Shown here: piece by piece, positions 51,656 to 55,215 of the stretch | How the letters are laid out: every line of letters begins with the position of its first letter | Position numbering within the stretch: position 1 is the first letter of the stretch | Source of the DNA: an uncultured Prevotella sp. | Lineage (GTDB): Bacteria; Bacteroidota; Bacteroidia; Bacteroidales; Bacteroidaceae | Reading direction: 5' to 3' | Length of the DNA: 55,215 bases | Assembly (NCBI GenBank): GCA_900543585.1 | Contig: UQRP01000016.1 | Span: 1 to 55,215, forward strand | Notes under the pieces: model-generated | Told to the model about the DNA's origin: nothing | The model's input: only the letters and a program-made list of their open reading frames with translations | Database searches by the model: none | Translations under genes and position numbers: made by a program

Positions 51656-51682
51656 AAAGCGGGCCCCTGAGCCCGCTTTTTT
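51656..51682 (+). terminator. Intrinsic terminator after the ATPase-ribF-CPBP operon
   Basis: AAAGCGGGC pairs with GCCCGCTTT around CCCTGA, followed by a run of Ts. It is 32 bases past the CPBP stop and separates this unit from the nrf operon. Confidence 0.92.
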
Positions 51683-51716
51683 CATGTTTCTTTACACGAC
51701 GAATCATTTTTTTCCC

Positions 51717-51725
51717 TACATTTGC
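51717..51725 (+). promoter_or_regulatory. Promoter -7 element for nrfHA
   Basis: It reads TACATTTGC, 41 bases upstream of the nrfH start codon. Confidence 0.6.
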
Positions 51726-51765
51726 AAACGAATACCATCAAAACCGCAACTAAAACTCTCTGCTT

Positions 51766-52413
51766 ATGCCCCATAACAGCATTTGGACCCGTATCAAGGC
51801 CAAGTGGCGTGACTTTCTCAACGCCATAAGCTATAAACAGAAAGTCGCGCTGACAACGCTCAGCGGCATAGCGGTGGGACTGGTCATCCTCTTTATGTAT
51901 CTGCTGCGCATGCATACATATATTATAGGTGACGATCCCGCTGCATGTATCAATTGCCATATCATGTCACCTTACTATGCCACGTGGAGCCATTCTTCCC
52001 ATGGTCGTGATGTGACCTGTAACGACTGTCATGTGCCCAACGACAATATCGCCGCACACTATGCCTTCAAAGGTATTGACGGCATGAAGCATGTTGCTTA
52101 TTTCGTCACCCACAGCGAGCATCAGGCCATCCAGGCCGAGAGCATGTCCGACGAGGTCATTATGGACAACTGCATCCGCTGCCACAAGCAACTCAACCAG
52201 GAGTTTGTCAAGACCGGACGCATAGACTATATGGAAGCTAAGCGCGGCGAGGGCAAGGCCTGCTGGGACTGCCATAGAAACGTACCACACATGGGCAAGA
52301 ACTCGCTGTCGTCGACACCCAATGCCGAGTTTGTCGAGCCCATACCGCCCTCTCCTGTTCCCGGATGGCTGCAACGGGCACTCGGACACGACCCCGGGCC
52401 CTATACTGAATAA
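51766..52413 (+). CDS. nrfH: Cytochrome c nitrite reductase small subunit NrfH
   Basis: This is the membrane-anchored tetraheme quinol dehydrogenase that feeds electrons to NrfA. The 215 residues have one N-terminal membrane helix (about 27-47, VALTTLSGIAVGLVILFMYLL) and four CxxCH heme sites at 61 (CINCH), 85 (CNDCH), 136 (CIRCH) and 166 (CWDCH). The motif HIMSPYYATWSHSSHG next to heme 1 is the NapC/NirT-family heme 1 environment. It is the first gene of nrfH-nrfA-resB, 43 bases before nrfA. Confidence 0.96.
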   Translation: MPHNSIWTRIKAKWRDFLNAISYKQKVALTTLSGIAVGLVILFMYLLRMHTYIIGDDPAACINCHIMSPYYATWSHSSHGRDVTCNDCHVPNDNIAAHYAFKGIDGMKHVAYFVTHSEHQAIQAESMSDEVIMDNCIRCHKQLNQEFVKTGRIDYMEAKRGEGKACWDCHRNVPHMGKNSLSSTPNAEFVEPIPPSPVPGWLQRALGHDPGPYTE

Positions 52414-52456
52414 TCTCTTCCAACAATTCATGAAAAAACCATAAAAACATACCGCT

Positions 52457-53953
52457 ATGGCAAAACAACTAAAGAAATGGCAAGGCTGGCTGCTCTTCGG
52501 AGGAGCTATGGTGGTGGTTTTCTTCCTTGGACTGCTGTGCTCTTCTCTCCTGGAGCGTCGCGCCGAGGTGGCAAGCGTCTTCAACAACCGCCGTACCCCG
52601 ATGACCGATTCCATCGTTGCCCAGAACGAGAAGTTCGCCGAAGACTTCCCACGCGAATACCAGTCGTGGGCGATGACCGAAGACACCACCTTTGAAAGCA
52701 AGTACAACGGCTCGGCCGCACGCGATGTTCTGGAAAAGAATCCTGCCTTCGTCATCAACTGGGCTGGATACGCCTTCTCACGGGAGTATAACACACCGCG
52801 AGGACACCGCCATTGTATAGAGGATCTGATTAACATTCTGCGCACGGGATCGCCTGGTGTCGACGGCCAGAAGGACCTCCAGCCAGGCACCTGCTGGACC
52901 TGTAAGGGCCCTGATGTCCCCCGACTGATGCGCGAGAAAGGCACCAATGCCTTCTATGCTGCCAAATGGAGCGACTGGGGATCAGAGATGATGAACAGCG
53001 TGGGCTGCTCCGACTGTCACGACGCCCGCACCATGGACCTCCGCCCCGCACGCCCCGCGCTCTATGAGGCTTGGGCCAGACAGGGGAAAGACGTGAGAAA
53101 GGCTAGCCACCAGGAGATGCGTTCACTGGTCTGTGCACAGTGCCACACGGAATATTACTTTGAGAAAGAGAACGGGCAATACCTCAAGTTCCCACAAGAC
53201 AAGGGTATGACCTGCGAGGCTGCCGAGGAATACTACGACAGCATCGGCTTCTACGACTACATCCATCCGCTCTCCAAGGCGAAGATTCTCAAGGCTCAGC
53301 ATCCTGGCTATGAGCTGTCATTGCAGGGCATACACGCTCAGCGAGGCGTGTCGTGTGCCGACTGCCACATGCCGTATATCTCTGAGGGCGGTGTGAAATA
53401 CACCGACCACCATATCATGAGCCCGCTGGCCCACATAGACCGCACCTGCCAGACTTGTCACCGGCAGGACGCCGAGACCCTGCGCAAGAATGTCTATGAA
53501 CGACAGGAGAAGGTCTACAACTTCGCACGACTCGTCGATGTACAGCTTGCCGACGCCCATCTCATGGCCCAGTTTGCATGGAAGCATGGAGCTAAAGACA
53601 GCGAGATGGCCAAAGCCCTCAGCGACATCCGTAAGAGCCAGTGGCGTTGGGACTATGCCATCGCCTCACACGGAGCTTCCTTCCATGCCCCACAAGAGTG
53701 CATGCGGCTCTTAGCCGATGCCATGATGTACGCCAAAGACGCACAGCTGGAGTGTCAGAAGGTCGTGGGGCTGCACGGCTGGAAGGGCAGCATCCCACTG
53801 CCTGACATCTCTACCCGCGAGAAAGCCGCAAAATACATAGGTCTCGATATGGCTACCCTGCGCAAGCAGAAGAAACAGTTTGTGGATACCATCGTACCCA
53901 AATGGATAGAGACAGCCAAGAAGAACAAGCGCTTCATCACAAAGCCGCTTTAA
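52457..53953 (+). CDS. nrfA: Ammonia-forming cytochrome c nitrite reductase NrfA
   Basis: This pentaheme enzyme reduces nitrite to ammonium in the periplasm with six electrons. The 498 residues have an N-terminal signal or anchor (8-30) and the diagnostic active-site heme motif CWTCK at 146-150, where Lys replaces His as axial ligand. Four CxxCH sites follow at 184, 226, 300 and 331. The Ca2+ and catalytic His regions (YxxSLQGIHAQRGVSCADCH and YTDHHIMSPLAH) are present. Together with nrfH it supports dissimilatory nitrite reduction to ammonium or nitrite detoxification. Confidence 0.97.
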   Translation: MAKQLKKWQGWLLFGGAMVVVFFLGLLCSSLLERRAEVASVFNNRRTPMTDSIVAQNEKFAEDFPREYQSWAMTEDTTFESKYNGSAARDVLEKNPAFVINWAGYAFSREYNTPRGHRHCIEDLINILRTGSPGVDGQKDLQPGTCWTCKGPDVPRLMREKGTNAFYAAKWSDWGSEMMNSVGCSDCHDARTMDLRPARPALYEAWARQGKDVRKASHQEMRSLVCAQCHTEYYFEKENGQYLKFPQDKGMTCEAAEEYYDSIGFYDYIHPLSKAKILKAQHPGYELSLQGIHAQRGVSCADCHMPYISEGGVKYTDHHIMSPLAHIDRTCQTCHRQDAETLRKNVYERQEKVYNFARLVDVQLADAHLMAQFAWKHGAKDSEMAKALSDIRKSQWRWDYAIASHGASFHAPQECMRLLADAMMYAKDAQLECQKVVGLHGWKGSIPLPDISTREKAAKYIGLDMATLRKQKKQFVDTIVPKWIETAKKNKRFITKPL

Positions 53954-54022
53954 CAGACTACCGCTGATGCTGGCAACAACCTCTGCCGGCATCAGCGCTA
54001 AAGACAGAAAACACACATCACA

Positions 54023-55192
54023 ATGTGGAACAAACCTTACTCCTTTAAGGAAGGAATCTTGATAGTCGTGGGACTCATGGTCACAGGAGCTATGCTCCAG
54101 ATGGCTATGGGACCGCTTGATTGGAACCTTTTCATGTGGCCAGCCAATATCATTGTGCTGGCTATCTTTGTACTTATCCTCATCATCCTCCACCTCCTGC
54201 GTGGCCGTTGTTATTTCTTCCGCTTCATGACGACAGGTCGCGCGGCTGTTCCTGCCATAGCCGGCGCCGTGGTCATGACCCTCATCATGGGGCTGACGCG
54301 CCAGGTGGGTGAGAAATCGGCACCACTCGACCCATTGGCCTTCACCAAGATGTTGGAGAGCTGGCCGTTCATCCTTGTCTATGTCTGGCTGACAGCCATT
54401 GTGGGCGAGGAAGCCATCATGCAGGCCACCCACCTGTCGCGTCGCAACATCTTCACCCTATTGAGCCATATAGGATTGTTCATCGTTCTGGCCTGTGGCT
54501 CGCTTGGCAGCGCCGACATGCAGCGGCTGAAGATGTACTGTGAGCAGGGAAAGCCGGAATGGCGGGGCCTCGACGCCTGGAACAATGTCCATGAACTGCC
54601 CATAGCCCTGGAACTGGAGAAGTTCTCCATTGACGAATATCCACCCAAGCTGATGATTATAGACAACAGTGGGAAACCCATACCTTACGACAAGCCGGAG
54701 GTGATGGAAGTGGACAAAGAAGGGGCCACCGGACGGCTGTTGGGCTGGGATATAAAGATAGAGCGGAAAATAGACAACGCCATGCCTGCTCCACTGACAA
54801 AGATGATAGGCAGCATGCCTGAAGAGATGGCAAGCAGGATAAGGATGGACTCCTTAGGCCAGGCTATCAACCGGAGCGGATATGTCGCCACGTCACTGCC
54901 CGGCTCGGAATGTGCGCTCTATATCAAAGCGCAAAGAGCTGACTGTAACGCGAAAGCAAGTCGGGGATGGGTCACATGCGGCAGCTATCAGTTCAAATAC
55001 CAAGCTCTCGCACTCGACGCCACCCACCAGTTGGTCATGGCTTCCCGTGAGCCTCAACGCTATGCCTCTCAGGTGACAGCCTATACCAAGGACGGCAAGG
55101 TCTTGAAAGCCGAGATAGAAGTCAACAAGCCGCTGACTCTCAACGGATGGAAAATCTACCAACCTGAGTTCGGGATAAGAAAAGAGTCTTAA
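54023..55192 (+). CDS. resB: Cytochrome c biogenesis protein ResB (CcsB/Ccs1-like)
   Basis: In System II cytochrome c maturation, ResB with CcsA carries heme out and attaches it to CxxCH motifs. The 389 residues have four N-terminal membrane helices between residues 10 and 170, followed by a periplasmic ResB domain (about 185-389, ending LTLNGWKIYQPEFGI). The last part (KPLTLNGWKIYQ) is the conserved ResB signature. It lies 69 bases after nrfA, so the heme-attachment machinery travels with the nrf cytochromes. Only 23 bases remain after its stop; a ccsA gene probably follows outside the window. Confidence 0.88.
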   Translation: MWNKPYSFKEGILIVVGLMVTGAMLQMAMGPLDWNLFMWPANIIVLAIFVLILIILHLLRGRCYFFRFMTTGRAAVPAIAGAVVMTLIMGLTRQVGEKSAPLDPLAFTKMLESWPFILVYVWLTAIVGEEAIMQATHLSRRNIFTLLSHIGLFIVLACGSLGSADMQRLKMYCEQGKPEWRGLDAWNNVHELPIALELEKFSIDEYPPKLMIIDNSGKPIPYDKPEVMEVDKEGATGRLLGWDIKIERKIDNAMPAPLTKMIGSMPEEMASRIRMDSLGQAINRSGYVATSLPGSECALYIKAQRADCNAKASRGWVTCGSYQFKYQALALDATHQLVMASREPQRYASQVTAYTKDGKVLKAEIEVNKPLTLNGWKIYQPEFGIRKES

Positions 55193-55215
55193 AAGTTTGG
55201 TAATCTCGCATGATT

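Overview
The window looks like a chromosomal segment of a Bacteroidales bacterium, most likely a Prevotella-type member of the Prevotellaceae. The evidence is a SusC/SusD locus with an ECF sigma factor and a FecR anti-sigma factor, several Bacteroidota-specific families (DUF4271, DUF4254, DUF4369, DUF4476, DUF4843, PKD-like lipoproteins), and at least eighteen copies of the Bacteroidota housekeeping promoter element TAnnTTTG(C) upstream of genes. Shine-Dalgarno sequences are nearly absent. No phage, transposase, CRISPR array or rRNA was seen. Family names are from sequence recognition only; no search was run.

Region 1 (1 to 14.1 kb, almost all on the minus strand) is housekeeping. It holds rnhB, a stand-alone TrpB2-type tryptophan synthase beta subunit, a truncated GNAT acetyltransferase that kept its promoter, and a likely operon topA-aroK-speA-argB-ECF sigma. 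A second likely operon follows (DUF4271 membrane protein, hemD, rnpA, yidD, tyrS), then metK. The metK leader contains a SAM-II riboswitch, so metK is probably feedback controlled by its product.

Region 2 (14.3 to 29.1 kb) is an import locus without glycan enzymes. On the minus strand are SusC, SusD, a DUF4843 lipoprotein, a PKD-like lipoprotein, a periplasmic TlpA-type thioredoxin and, from its own promoter, a large M16 zinc peptidase. Divergent on the plus strand are an ECF sigma factor and FecR. SusC carries the N-terminal STN domain that signals to FecR. An ECF-like promoter lies just upstream of susC. An AraC regulator meets fecR tail to tail across a perfect 16-bp palindrome. The absence of glycosidases and the presence of the peptidase suggest a peptide, protein or cofactor substrate.

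Region 3 (29.1 to 39.5 kb) is again core: acpP, fabF and rnc (with a long acidic tail), a DUF4254 protein with a GT9 glycosyltransferase, a Nudix hydrolase, a thioredoxin-fold lipoprotein without active-site cysteines, pnp, tRNA-Lys, and an FMN-binding/4Fe-4S membrane protein.

Region 4 (39.6 to 47.1 kb) has a small heat shock protein and a three-gene heavy-metal cluster (HMA protein, TonB receptor with a Cys-Cys plug motif, small exported Cys/His protein). It continues with a membrane glycosyltransferase, a BamE-like/DUF4476 protein, tRNA-Met and a metallo-beta-lactamase-fold hydrolase.

Region 5 (47.2 kb to the end, plus strand) has a P-type Ca2+ ATPase, ribF and a CPBP membrane protease as one unit. 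After a strong terminator comes the nitrite-ammonification operon nrfH-nrfA-resB, which probably continues past the window edge.
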